From NCBI GenBank assembly GCA_017893485.1, contig CM030366.1:203759455-203823454 (forward strand): a stretch of 64,000 bases of DNA, read 5' to 3'. This DNA comes from Hemerocallis citrina. Lineage: Eukaryota > Streptophyta > Magnoliopsida > Asparagales > Asphodelaceae. Both the position numbers and the translations under genes were made by a program. The stretch's first letter is position 1; every line of letters starts with the position of its first letter. The notes under the pieces were generated by a model that was given only the letters and a program-made list of their open reading frames with translations, was not told the origin of the DNA and made no database searches. Below, one piece after another: positions 1-10,260 of the stretch.

Positions 1-96
1 CAAGTTGGGTTTTTGCGATTAAGAGCAAGTTAGTTAAAATTACAATTAAACCTAACTTAACCACAGTGGAAGGACAGCTAACTCATATCAGCTTAC

Positions 97-250
97 CGAT
101 CTTTAGCCCCTTTGATCATGCACCAGCACAGCAAGATCTTTAAAATCTCGTTCACCTCACCGATTTGCTGTTGAATCTCCTGTATCTCTTGCTCTCTCTC
201 CTCAATGATCGCCTCATTGAATACAATCTCATTATCTAATAGTAGTTTTT
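97..250 (-). pseudogene. Syntaxin pseudogene exon 5 (start of SNARE region)
   Basis: The minus strand encodes LLLDNEIVFNEAIIEEREQE and then IQEIQQQIGEVNEI, the conserved stretch leading into the SYP2 SNARE motif. It should continue with a lysine-aspartate step and LAVLVHDQ. Here one base is missing near 145-150 (run TTTTAAAG), so the remainder reads out of frame, although LAVLVHDQ is visible in the next frame. The likely donor GTAAGC is at 91-96. At the 5' border the expected residues after exon 4 are eroded, and the only nearby AG (251-252) does not restore frame. Confidence 0.8.
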
Positions 251-252
251 CT

Positions 253-1233
253 TAAAAATACATGTATGAGTAATGTATGAGTAGAAAGGAGAGACTTCAC
301 AAAGCCATTTTAAGTAGCATTGGATGCATAATACATACAAATAAAGGCAGTCATAATGACCTATGTTCATTGGACGAACTTGAGCAGAGAACTTAGGTTT
401 ATTCAAACCTAACTGCAAAGCCAACTCTAATCTCTCCGGTGGGCTCTCCGGTGGTCTATAATTAAAATTAATAAGTTCGTTCCTAATGAATTCATGTTCA
501 CCTTAGTAAAAGTATTTACATGCGTAACATAGTTTTTTATATTTATATTAAGACTAAATTTTGAAAAAAACAAAAAAACAAAAAAACTTGAACTATCCCC
601 TTTATGAAGAAAACCTCACTGGACTTTTTTTTTGCGCAGAAAACCTCTCTGAAGTATATTTTCAAACCCCCCCCCTCCCCCCGAAGTATATTTTCAAAAA
701 ACCACATCTAACTTTTTTGCTTGTATTAGATAACCCCATTCATCTTTGCAAGTTGGTTTAGAAAACATCATGCATTTTTTTCATTATTGTAAAAAAACCT
801 CTCTTTAGCAGAAAGTTCATATCGTCGGTCTGGTTTTTTGCAATCATACTTAAGTGTGATTTTCTGCGTAAAAAATAGTTCTGCGAGATTTTCTGCATAA
901 AGGTAATAGTCCAAGAGTTTTTTCAAATTTAGCCTTATATTAATTCTACCTGATACTAAATTGAACTTACCTCAAATCCTGTGCTAGATGGATAAGGATG
1001 GGACATTATATAGAAGATAAAATCTACAGTCCAAGTAGAAAAGCCAATCTGGGTTTTACAAATGGGGTATTTAATAGGGTCCCTGTCAAATCCTGGACCC
1101 CCATAGAAGATATTTGGTTCAGTATTTGGTAACTGGGTCCATCCCAACCAGATTGCAGGCTAAACTAAATAACAAGGAATCCAAGGGCAGGCAAACCAGG
1201 GAGTGATTTTATAAAAAAGTAGTCACCTAACCC
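253..1233. other. Intron 4 remainder, no gene seen
   Basis: AT-rich non-coding sequence between syntaxin exon 5 and the copia insertion. It has an A-rich run near 562-590 and C/T homopolymers near 625-690 in which 'aagtatattttcaaa' occurs twice. No conserved reading frame was recognised. Confidence 0.6.
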
Positions 1234-1238
1234 AAGAT

Positions 1239-1796
1239 TGTTAGGAAAGTTATGGGCAGAAGTTACCACACAACTCAAGTTAAATTGAGAAAAATCGGCA
1301 AATAAGGTAGATACGGATATTTTACGTGAGAAACCCCCAAAGAAGACGGGCTAAAAACCACGGGCAAGTTGGTGGAATTTTAATATTGAAAGTAGCGATT
1401 ACAACACTCTCTCTAAATATAAGGAGGATCCAATTTTCACTCCCTTATAATAGGAGAAACACTGTATCACAAATTTGAGAAAAAATATAAGTATACAAAT
1501 TATCTTTAAGGAGACACAATTTTATACTTCTTGAGAACACTCTTGTAATATTCTCTTCTCTTAATCCCTTTTTCCTTTCTTAATCCTCACCGAGCTCTCA
1601 TTGCTCTGCTGCATCTCAACCATTTCCTCCAACCTTAATTTATAGTTGGGGAGAGGCAGAGATGTCCACATCTTCACCTTTCCCTCTGTTTTCTTTGTCA
1701 ACAAAAGGTGGTGGAAAACTCAAGCTACCACATTTTTCAACATGTATTTGATGCGTGGGACCCACTTGGTGGACTTGAATACCTGACTTGTCGACA
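1239..1796 (-). repeat. 3' LTR of the copia element (LTR A)
   Basis: 558 bp. On the minus strand it begins TGTCGACAAG and ends CTTTCCTAACA, the usual TG...CA form. It is homologous end to end to 6962-7517 and, inverted, to 8108-8760. Confidence 0.9.
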
Positions 1797-1810
1797 TTCT
1801 CCCACTTTGA
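1797..1810 (-). other. Polypurine tract of the copia element
   Basis: The minus strand reads CAAAGTGGGAGAA immediately before the LTR. This is the expected plus-strand primer site for reverse transcription, and it is also present before LTR C on the opposite strand (8095-8107). Confidence 0.75.
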
Positions 1811-1906
1811 GACTTGATTGAGGATTAATCATGTTTCTACACAATCCATTATACCTTGTTATTGTCATGGTGCTTACGTTTCTCCTAAGCCGCACGAAGC
1901 TCTATA

Positions 1907-2578
1907 CTATTCAAACTTGCCAGTGTTGATTGGTTTAGTCATAACATCTGCTAGGTTCTCGTCAGTGTGAATCTTGTGCATATCCACACTTTCTTCCTCC
2001 ACTACTTCTCGAACGAAGTGATAATGGACTCTTATGTGTTTTATCTGTGAATGAAATGTTGTATTTCTTGCAATGTGCAAGTCACTCTGACCGTCACAAA
2101 ACAGAACAATCTTCTCATGTTTGTGCCCGAGCTCCTCCAATAACCTTTGAATCCATACTGCTTCTTTGCAAGCTACTGTAGCCGCCATGTATTCTGTTTC
2201 TGTTGTAGATAGAGCCACAACAGTCTGTAGTTTCGAAACTCAGCTTTCAGCTCCCCCTACAAGTGTAAACACATATCTCGTAGTGGATTTGCTTTTGTCG
2301 AGATCTCCTGCAAAATCTGAGTCCACATAGTCTCGGACAGTTAATTCTGATTCTCCGTAACATAATGCAGCATCTGAGGTTCCTCTGATGTATCTCAGAA
2401 TCCTCTTCATTGTGCTCCAATGCTCTCTACCAGGATTTACCATGTATCGACTAACTGCTCCCAATGCTTGTGCAATGTCTGGTCTTGTACAAATCATAGC
2501 GAACATCAAACTTCTCACTGTTGATGCATACGGTACTCGAGACATCTCCTTCCTCTCTGCTTCATTGTTAGGACACAT
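1907..2578 (-). pseudogene. Copia RNase H and end of reverse transcriptase (broken)
   Basis: Two overlapping frames cover the end of RT and RNase H of Ty1/copia. The upstream one (2578-2240) has RPDIAQALGAVSRYM, HWSTMKRILRYIRGT and VDSDFAGDLD. The downstream one (2218-1907) has MALSTTETEYMAA, LFCDGQSDLHIARN and ENLADVMTKP, the classic copia RNase H signatures. In an intact element these are one polyprotein frame. A frameshift at about 2220-2245 (after FTLVGGAES) separates them, so no active enzyme is expected. Confidence 0.88.
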
Positions 2579-2597
2579 CTTAGAGAATAACTTGAAA

Positions 2598-3350
2598 TTA
2601 ACAGGAAGTGAGGTAGGGCTTACAATCTTGCATATTGAAACGCCGCAGGATTTTGTTGAAGTAGCTCTTCCGGGAAAGCCAAATCTTCCTGTTACTTCTG
2701 TCTCGGTGAGTCTGCATTCCTAGAATCTTGTTTGCTGGTCCCAAGTCCTTCATGTCAAACTCCCTAGTCAACTGTGCCTTTAATTCTTGGATTCGATCTT
2801 TGTTAGGGCATGCTACCAATATGTCATCCACATACAACGATAGGATAATGAAGTCTTTCTCACTATCAAACCTTTTGTAGTACGTACAATGGTCTGAATT
2901 GAGTCTGTTGTATCCAAGACTAATAATGATGGAATCAAATCTCTTGTACCAACACCTCGGCGCCTGTTTAAGACCGTACAGAGATTTGTTCAACCTGCAA
3001 ACCAAGTTCTCCTTACTTGTTTCAGCAAAACCTTCTGGATGGAGCATATAAATTTTTTCTTTAATATCTCCATGAAGAAAAACAGTCTTTACATCTAACT
3101 GCTCTAGATGTAGGTCAAACGTAGCACACATCGCCAAGACTACTCTGACTGTCGTGAGTCGCCAAATGTGAGTCAAACATACCACAGGTGAAAATATCTC
3201 ATTGAAGTCAATACCTTCTTTCTGAGCATATCCTTTTACCACCAATCTTGCATGATACCGCTCCACCTGGTCATTACCATCAGGTTGATCTTGTAGACCC
3301 ATTTGTTGCCAATAGTCTTTCTTCCTTGTGGTAGCGTAACAAGATCCCAT
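2598..3350 (-). pseudogene. Copia reverse transcriptase (RVT_2) region
   Basis: A 250-residue frame with the Ty1/copia RT landmarks in order: RLVVKGYAQKEGIDFNEIFS, PVVCLTH, QLDVKTVFLHGDIKEKIYM, LNKSLYGLKQAPRCWYKRFD, the catalytic LYVDDILVA and FDMKDLGPANKILGM. The YVDD aspartates are present. It is one piece of a gag-pol polyprotein that should be continuous from about 5800 to 1907, and it is separated from integrase and RNase H by frameshifts, so it is a fossil. Confidence 0.9.
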
Positions 3351-3978
3351 GTCTTGTTCTTGTGTAGAACTTCAATTTCTTCCTGCATTGCTGTCATCCA
3401 CAAGGATACATCCGAGCCTTTGATTGCCTCCTGGAAGGATGATGGCTCCCCGTTCTCTGTTAAAAGAGAGTATGCAACACTGCTCTCCGTAACATACTCC
3501 GAGTGTCATGATGGCGGTCTTCTCGCACGAGTTGACCGACGAACTTCTGGAGCCTCGGACTCGAGTGGTTCTTGTACCTCATGCTCTGGTGCTGCTTCAA
3601 AAGAAACTAGATCTTCATTTGGTTTATCTTCCACCTGAACTGTAATAGTCTCTGGATTCTCCTTTGATGTGCTATCACTTCCATCTTTCTTTTGTAGCTA
3701 ATCTTCTACAAAGATCACATCGCTGCTGACAACTACCCAGACTTCACTCCGTCAGCATATCCCAAGAACATGCACCTCTTGGATTTCGGATCCAGCTTCG
3801 TTCTTTCTTGGGCATTGTACATCACGTACACGGGACATCTGAACCAATGTAAAGTCGAGTAATTTGCCGGCTTCCCAGTCCACATCTCCATCGGTGTCTT
3901 CAGCTCAATTGCCGTTGAAGACGACCGATTTACAACATAACAAGCGGTTTTGGCCGCTTCTGCCCAAAAAGAGTTGGG
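3351..3978 (-). pseudogene. Degraded integrase C-terminus / RT N-terminus linker
   Basis: This stretch joins the integrase core to the RT in the copia polyprotein order. No long minus-strand frame survives, and the plus-strand frame at 3303-3638 is its shadow. I assign it only by position between two recognised domains. Confidence 0.5.
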
Positions 3979-4281
3979 CTAATCTGCAGTCTGCAACATA
4001 GCTCTCATCCTTTCTGCAAGAGTCTTATTCATCCGCGCTGCCATGCCATTTTGCCGAGGTGTATATGGGACTGTGAACTGTCTTGTGATACATTCTTGCT
4101 TACAAAATGCAAGAAACTCGCCGTCTGTATACTCTCTTCCATTATCTGTCCTCAAACACTTGATTTTCTTCCCAGATTCAAGTTCCACCTGCGCTTTGAA
4201 GTCTTTGAACACTGGAAACACATCCAACTTCTTGATTGGATACACCCACAATCTCCGGGAGTAATCATCAATGAAAGACAA
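3979..4281 (-). pseudogene. Copia integrase catalytic core, catalytic Glu replaced
   Basis: The frame has FIDDYSRRLWVYPIK (first Asp), CLRTDNGREYTDGEF (second Asp) and PYTPRQNGMAARMNKT. Copia integrases normally end this last motif with GVAERMN, where Glu is the third residue of the D,D(35)E triad. Here it reads GMAARMN, so the catalytic Glu is Ala. A frameshift at about 4270 separates it from the upstream integrase zinc-binding region. Confidence 0.87.
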
Positions 4282-4935
4282 AGTACTTTGCTCCTCCTAG
4301 GGACATTTCCAGTGATTCCCATACATCAGAATGAATCAAGTCTAAAATGCATTTACTCCTGGCTTCAGATCTGCTGAACTGTAATCTATGCTGCTTACTT
4401 GTAACACAATGTTCACAAAACGGTAGATTCACCGATTTAAGCCCTGGAAGCAGCTTCTGGTCGGAGAGAATCTTCAAACTGTGTTCGGACATATGGCCTA
4501 GTTTGAGATGCCACATCATTGTCGACTCTTCTCCCTTGCTGGTCGATGCGACACACACATTAGCTTCCTGCAATATTTCTCCATTAAGCATGAATAGATT
4601 TGCTACGATCTTTTCTGCTTTCATGACCACAAGCGCACCTCTGACAATCTTTAGGACCCCATTTTCGCCATGGGTCTTGCATCCAAGGCTATCTATTTGT
4701 CTCAAAGACAATAGATTCTTCCTCAAGCCCTTCACATGCCTTACCTCCTGGATGGTGCGAACCGTACCATCAAACATTTTGAGCTTGATAGTTCCAATAC
4801 CAATGATTTCCAAAACATGATCATCACCAATGTGTATAGAACCTCCTGAGATTGGTTCGTATATGTGGAACCACTCTCTTCGGGAAGTCATGTGTCATGT
4901 TGCTCCTAAGTCTAATAACCAGACGTCAGAGAACT
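4268..4935 (-). pseudogene. Copia protease end and GAG-pre-integrase (zinc-binding) domain
   Basis: Frame 4891-4268 reads through MTSRREWFHIYEPI (protease), RHVKGLRKNLLSLRQIDSLG, and the integrase HHCC region with WHLKLGHMSEHSLKILS and LPFCEHCVTSKQ. Just upstream (about 4935-4892) the protease active-site line reads WLLDLGAT, stop, HMTS. Copia elements usually have DSGA here, so the catalytic DSG is changed and a TGA interrupts it. Confidence 0.82.
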
Positions 4936-5056
4936 GCTTTCTGCCTCCAACCACCGTTGTTGCCTCGCTGTATAGAACTTCACCATCATATCGGGTACTC
5001 GCCACATTTTCTTGAGCATTTGATGACTCAAGGTCTCCACTCTTCTTCCTGAACTA

Positions 5057-5098
5057 ACAATTCTTCTTGAAGTGCCCTTTCTTGCCACAGTTGTGGCA
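5057..5098 (-). pseudogene. Copia gag zinc knuckle
   Basis: The minus strand encodes CHNCGKKGHFKKNC, a perfect CX2CX4HX4C retroviral-type zinc knuckle that would bind RNA in the nucleocapsid part of gag. It is followed at once by an in-frame TAG, so the gag-pol frame is broken here. Confidence 0.88.
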
Positions 5099-5215
5099 CT
5101 TGTAAGTCTTCTTACTTCTGGACTTTAATCTACCATGATTCTAACAACCACTGGGGCCACGTTTCGTTGATCTCCCTCTCATCACCATCAAAGCTTTCAC
5201 TTACTGCGAACTTCC

Positions 5216-5805
5216 CTATCCGTCTTTCTTGTTCTTGCGCCTGGTTTCTTCTTCCAAAACAACAGCTACAACTTCGTCGAAGACTAGATAGTCCGTCGGG
5301 ATATTATTCGTCAGGGTGATGATGAGTTGATCATATGACTCAGGTAGACTTTGAAGTAGAAGCTCCGCACGTTCAGTTGCCTTTATTTTGCAACCCATTG
5401 ATGTAAGTTGCAAAAATAAAGTATTCAGGGTGTTGATGTGGTCGGTCACCGATGTCAATTCCGCCATTCGAAGAGTACAATTTTCTCTTTAAGAAGATCT
5501 TGTTGTGAAGTGACTTGGCCTCATACAATCTTGTCAGAGTATCCCAAATCTCCTTTGCTGTCTTCTTTTCAGCCACACTGGATAGCACACCATCAGCTAG
5601 TACCAAGTGCAGATCGGCAATTGCGTTGCCGTCCATCTCGTTCCACTTGCCCTCGTCAGTGATCTCCACGGGCCTATCTCCAATTGCTGCCAAGCAATTG
5701 TCCTTCCTTAAGATCGCCTTGATTTTCATTTTCCACAACGAGAAATTACTCGCGTTGAATTTCTCAACATCGAACTTTGTTGTAGTCGATATTTCTGCTT
5801 CATAC
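5216..5805 (-). pseudogene. Copia gag (UBN2-type capsid region), frameshifted
   Basis: Reading down from about 5800, the frame gives EISTTTKFDVEKFNASNFSL and then WKMKIKAIL, ADLHLVLADGVLSSV and AKEIWDTLTRLYEAKSLHNK. After a frameshift near 5460 it continues MAELTSVTDHINTLNTLFLQ, LLLQSLPESYDQLI. This is the gag_UBN2 pattern of Ty1/copia capsid proteins. The start of gag lies directly against the hAT insertion at 5814, and the original ATG frame is not preserved. Confidence 0.87.
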
Positions 5806-6944
5806 CCCGCTACCAGTGTTCTAAAAAGCGGCCTAGGCGGTCGCCTAGAAGGTGCCTAGGCGCTAGGCGGCCCTCCAACGCCTCGCCTAGGGGCTAGGCA
5901 TTTAAGAAAATCGGTTAATAGTTCTAGGCGGTTAAAAATGGATCTAGCCGGCGCGTAATCGGTGTAAGTGGGTCTAGGCGGCCGCCTAGACCCGCTTAGG
6001 ACTTAATTAATATAAAAAAAGGACCCGACTTATTCCAACCCGACCCGCTCTAATACACTCAAACCCCTAAAACTTCTTTCTCCTCTAAATCCCCGTAAAA
6101 AAAACCTCAAATCAATTCTATTATCTAAATCCCTAATTCATCTTCTCTAAAACCCCCAAATCACCTCCTCCGCCTCCCTCCTCGTAGTCGGAGGCTCGCA
6201 GCTCGCAGTTCACTGCAATTTCGATCTCCTCCGCCTCCCTCCTCGCAGTTGTTGCTCGCAGTCGTCAACACAACCTCCTCCGCCTCTCTCCTCGCAGTCG
6301 CAGCTCTCACTCACTTTGTCACTCAGTCGTCAAAACCTCTTCCTCCACCTCCCTCCTTGTAGTCGCAGCTCGCTTCATCTTCAACCGACGTCAACACAAC
6401 CTCTCTCTCTTCTCTTCAGCTTCAAAGTCAAGTCATCAGCACAACCACATACTGCCTCCCGCCTTGCTTCACCTCCGACGTCAACACTACGTCCTCCTCT
6501 TCTCTCTCAAACTTCTCCCGACACAATCCTCCCCCATCCCCCGACTCAAGCCTCCCACTTTCCCACACTGTTTGCTCCTTGGACTGGAACAGCCGAACAG
6601 GTAATCTTCACTACTGATCTTCGTCATATATTAATACTAGTCTAATAGATGAGTATAGGACTATACAAAAAAAGAAAAAGACTAATAATAATACACCGAT
6701 TCGATTTTGTAAAGCTCATCCTGCAATTGCAAGGAAAAATATCAAGAGTAAGAATTGGTAACAACAAAACAAAACAAAATGATAAAATATATAAATAAAA
6801 TATATGCATAAATCAATAAATATATAGTATATAAATTAAACCGCCTGGCGCCTAGCCGCTTAAGCTCCGCTTACAAGGCCTAGGCGCTAGGCACCCATCG
6901 GCCGCCCGACTACCGCCTAGCGACTTTAGAACATTGCCCGCAAC
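5806..6944. mobile_element. Non-autonomous hAT-like element with 8-bp target duplication
   Basis: Ends CAGTGTTCTAAA (5814) and, inverted, CAATGTTCTAAA (6936) are terminal inverted repeats. The flanks are CCCGCTAC (5806-5813) and CCCGCAAC (6937-6944), an 8-bp duplication with one mismatch, typical of hAT. Subterminal regions are packed with GCCTAGGCG-like repeats at both ends. The interior (6060-6600) is a C/T-rich, intronless stretch resembling a plant 5' UTR with repeats of 'ctcctccgcctccctcctcg', followed by a possible splice donor near 6600. No transposase was recognised. It sits only four bases from the copia primer-binding site. Confidence 0.8.
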
Positions 6945-6948
6945 TAAG

Positions 6949-6960
6949 GCTCTGATACCA
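6949..6960 (-). other. Copia primer-binding site (initiator Met tRNA)
   Basis: The minus strand reads TGGTATCAGAGC, the standard Ty1/copia primer-binding site complementary to the 3' end of initiator Met tRNA. It lies one base inside LTR B. Confidence 0.92.
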
Positions 6961-6961
6961 C

Positions 6962-7517
6962 TGTTAGGAAAATTATGGGCAGAAGCTACCACACAACTAA
7001 AGTGAAATTGAGAAAAAAATGCAAATAAGGTGGACACGGATATTTTACGTGGAAAACCCCCAAAGGAGACGAGGTAAAAATCACGAGCAAGGTAGTGAGA
7101 TTTTAATATTGAAAGTAGGGATTACAACACCTCCCTAAATATAAGGAGAGTACAATTTTCACTCTCTTATAATAGGAGAAATACTCTCACAAATTTGAGG
7201 AAAAATATAAGTATACAAATTATCTCTAATGGGACACAAGTTTATCTCTCCTGAGAACACTCTTGTAATACTCTCTTCTCTTAATCCCTCTTTCCCTTCT
7301 TAATCCTCACTGAGCTCTCGTTGCTAGTTGCATCTCAACCCTTTCCTCCAACCTTAATTTATAATCGGGGAGAGGCAGAGATGTCCACATCTCCACCTTC
7401 CCCCTATGTTTTCTTTGTCAACAAAAGGTGGTGGAAAACTCAAGCTGCCACATTTTTTCAACATATGTTTGGTGCATGGAACCCACTTGGTGGACTTGAG
7501 TGCCTAGCTTGCCGACA
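6962..7517 (-). repeat. 5' LTR of the copia element (LTR B)
   Basis: 556 bp, TGTCGGCAAG...TTTTCCTAACA on the minus strand. It is homologous to LTR A with many substitutions. Its outer (5') end at 7517 abuts copia internal sequence of the opposite orientation instead of host DNA. Confidence 0.9.
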
Positions 7518-8107
7518 TTGCACAAGCAGTGGGAGCGGTTAGTCAATACATGGCAAATCCTGGTAAAGAGCATTGGAGCACAGTGAAGAGGATTCTGAGA
7601 TACATTAGAGGAACCTCAGATGCTGCATTATGTTACGGAGGATCAGAATTAACTGTCAGAGGCTATGTCGACTCAGATTTTGCAGGAGATCTCGACAAAA
7701 GCAAATCCACTATAGAATGTGTTTACACTTGCAGTGGGAGCGGTAAGCTGGGTTTCGAAACTACAGACTGTTGTGGTTCTATCTACAACAGAAGCAGAAT
7801 ACATGGCGACTACAACAGCTTGCAAGAAAGCAGTCTGGATTCAAAGGTTATTGGAGGAGCTCGGACACAAACATGAGAAGATTGTTTTATTTTGTGACCG
7901 TCAGAGTGGAGGAAGTGTGGATATGCACAAGATTCATACTGATGAGAACCTAGCAGATGTTATGACCAAACCAGTCAACACTGGCAAGTTTGAATGGTGT
8001 AGAGCTTCGTGCGGCCAAGGAGAAACGTAAGCAGCATGACAATGACAAGGTATAATGGATTGTGTGGAGACATGATTAATCCTCAATCAAGTCTCCAAGT
8101 GGGAGAA
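7518..8107 (+). pseudogene. Inverted partial copia copy: RNase H and polypurine tract
   Basis: The plus strand begins at 'ttgcacaagcagtggg', the same site as 2484-2469 in the main copy, and runs through GAVSQYMANPGKEHWSTVKR, ILRYIRGTSDAALCYGGSEL, VDSDFAGDLDKSKST, a frameshift, then LSTTEAEYMATTTACKKAVW and ENLADVMTKPVNTGKFEW. It ends with the polypurine tract and LTR C. A segment of RNase H between the cysteine-aspartate step (LFCDRQS) and VDMHKIHTDEN is shorter than in the main copy. Same family, opposite strand, not functional. Confidence 0.9.
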
Positions 8108-8760
8108 TATCGGTAAGCCAGGTACTCAAGTCCACCAAGTGGGTCTCACGCTCCAACATATGTTGAAAAAAGGTGGCAGCTTGAGTTTTCCACCACCTTT
8201 GTTGACAAAGAAAACAAAGGGGAAAGGTGAAGATGTGGACATCTCTGCCTCTCCCCGACTATAAATTAAAGTTAGAGAAAAGGGTTGAATGCAGCAGAGC
8301 AACGAGAACTCAGTGAGGATTAAGAAAGGAAAGAAGGATTAAGAGAAGAGAGTATTACACGAGTGTTCTCAAGAGGGATAAAATTGTGTCCCCTTAGAGA
8401 TAATTTGTATACTTATATTTTTCCTCAAATTTGTGAGTTTCTCCTATTATCTATTATAAGAGAGAGTGAAAATTGTACTCTCCTTATATTTAGAGAGAAT
8501 GTATACTTATATTTTTCCTCAAATATGTGAGTGTTTCTCCTATTATCTATTATAATAGAGTGAAAATTGTACTCTTCTTATATTTAGAGAGAAGGTGTTG
8601 TAATCCCTACTTTCGATATTAAAATCTCACTACCTTGCCCGTGGTTCTTACCTTGTCTCCTTTAGGAGTTTTCCTCGTAAAATATCCGTGTCCATCTTAT
8701 TTGCCATTTTTTCTCAATTTCACTTTAGTTGTATGGTAGCTTCTGTCCATAACTTTAACA
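8108..8760 (+). repeat. 3' LTR of the inverted copia copy (LTR C), with internal duplication
   Basis: 653 bp. It starts TATCGGTAAG (TG changed to TA) and ends AACTTTAACA. It is longer than LTRs A and B because a block of about 95 bp ('atacttatatttttcctcaaat' through 'tatatttagagagaa') is repeated in tandem at about 8409-8500 and 8503-8600. Confidence 0.87.
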
Positions 8761-8765
8761 AAGAT

Positions 8766-9354
8766 GACAAGAACTGGGGACAAACTTTACAGGATTCAAA
8801 CAAGATTCTTGTAGCCTCAAAGGACTAGAGTTGGCATTAATTGCATCCATCCCTTTTGTGGAATCACGAGTACAAGCACTCCATGCATGTATCATAAGTA
8901 GAATCATTCCATATAGGATCAGTCCCAGTTGAAACATTAGACTAAGGTACTATAATTTACGAGTTTGAGTGGCTGGTCAACTTGTCTGTCTATGGATATT
9001 TGCATAAGCCTTTTGAAGAAAGCCACCAATTCACTCTCACCATCAGTTGCATCCTACACAGTCCTTTTATTCACGAGTCATAACCCTTTCACACACTAAT
9101 CCGCATAAAAATCTAACTATTCCTTTTCAAAATATAAATAATTTAATGTTATCGCATGTGTATAGGGGAGACGAATTATCCAGAGAAGATCATTTAACTG
9201 TAGCAAGAGCACAAAAAATTGAGTGTTTCTTATCACAACCCTTCTTCATGTCAGAAGTCTTTACCGGTTCTCCGGGGGAAAGTGTAAAACTGCTGTTACA
9301 ACTCAAATAGCTAAGTGCTATGCATCAAAGAAAGAATAGAACAGCAAAAATTAC
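8766..9354. other. Syntaxin intron 4, proximal part
   Basis: Non-coding sequence between the copia insertion and exon 4. The donor GTAATT of exon 4 is at 9349-9354 on the minus strand. No further exon was found here. Confidence 0.6.
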
Positions 9355-9429
9355 CTTGCAGACTCCACGAGCATAGCGCGCTGCTTAGGTGATTTATCAG
9401 AACTAACATCTAGCTCACCTGCGGTAGAG
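9355..9429 (-). pseudogene. Syntaxin pseudogene exon 4
   Basis: 75 nt flanked by AG at 9430-9431 and GT at 9353-9354 (minus strand). Joined to exon 3 through a split Ser codon, it reads SSTAGELDVSSDKSPKQRAM followed by LVES, matching the linker between the Habc and SNARE domains of SYP2 syntaxins. No stop or frameshift within this exon. Confidence 0.88.
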
Positions 9430-9721
9430 CTGCCAAAGCCATAGAACTAAATGTTACATAACAGCAATAGCAGGCAACCAATAATGCACAAAATAGATGT
9501 AAATAGAATCACATTACGAGAATTCTCTATAAATTAATTGCACAAATTAACAGCTTTTATTTGAAGGCTGACAACTTATTGAATCCCAGCTAAAAACTTA
9601 ATCATTCCATTCAGTTTGCAAGGTTCTCTAAACCTTTCCCATTAGCATTATGAAGGTGCATATTTTGTGCACTAATGAAGAAAATACTTGGACATCTATA
9701 AAATGATGAAGAAAAGCAAGG

Positions 9722-10260
9722 TTGCAAATAATGAAAAACAGAAATAAATGGGAGGCCTTTAGGTTTAATCCAGTTACTCACCTTGTTTAATCACCAATTT
9801 ACTGTTCCCATTTAACACCCCCCCCCCCTCCTTTTTTTGTTTTTTAATAACACTAGAAGAAAGGTACACAAGTTTCACAGACGAGCAGAGCATGTGAAGA
9901 ATAGTTATAAACAACTGGGTGTGCTAAGGATGATCCACACCATTCATACTATTCTAAGATGTACGGATACAAATAGCGACGTGGATTGCAAATAATGAAA
10001 AACAGAAATAAATGGGAGGCCTTTAGGTTTAATCCAGTTACTCACCATGTTTAATCACCAATTTACTGTTCCCATTTAACACCCCCCCCCCCCCCCCCTT
10101 TCCTTTTTTTGTTTTTTTATTACACTAGAAGAAAGGTACACAAGTTTCACAGACGAGCAGAGCATGTGAAGAATAGTTATAAACAACTGGGTGTGCTAAG
10201 GATGATCCACACCATTCATACTATTCTAAGATGTACGGATACAAATAGCGACGTGGATTG
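9722..10260. repeat. Tandem duplication (about 264 bp x2) in intron 3
   Basis: The block starting 'ttgcaaataatgaaaaacag' at 9722 recurs at 9986 and runs to 10260. The copies are nearly identical, differing mainly in a poly-C run (about 10 bases versus about 18). Recent local duplication, or a possible assembly artefact around the homopolymer. Confidence 0.85.

Larger units (their letters stand above)
1234..8765. mobile_element. Inverted composite Ty1/copia insertion with one target-site duplication (AAGAT)
   Basis: A complete copia skeleton on the minus strand (1239-7517) is joined directly to the 3' part of a second copy of the same family on the plus strand (7518-8760). The only 5-bp duplication I find is at the extreme outer ends: AAGAT at 1234-1238 and at 8761-8765. 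The bases just inside (right of 7517: TTGCA) do not match AAGAT. Both outer ends are therefore 3'-LTR U5 ends. The whole structure appears to have entered as one molecule or been formed by rearrangement after entry. The three LTRs are clearly diverged (about one difference per ten bases by eye over the first 190 bases of the first two), so the event is old. Confidence 0.85.

Noticed and set aside
3303..3638. 111-residue plus-strand frame opposite copia pol
   Set aside because: It is the shadow of the minus-strand copia polyprotein, with no independent family signature.
4347..4820. 157-residue plus-strand frame
   Set aside because: Complementary to the recognised copia integrase/protease frame, so a shadow.
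7518..7522. TTGCA as a target duplication for the minus-strand copia copy alone
   Set aside because: It does not match AAGAT at the other end; the matching AAGAT is at 8761-8765.
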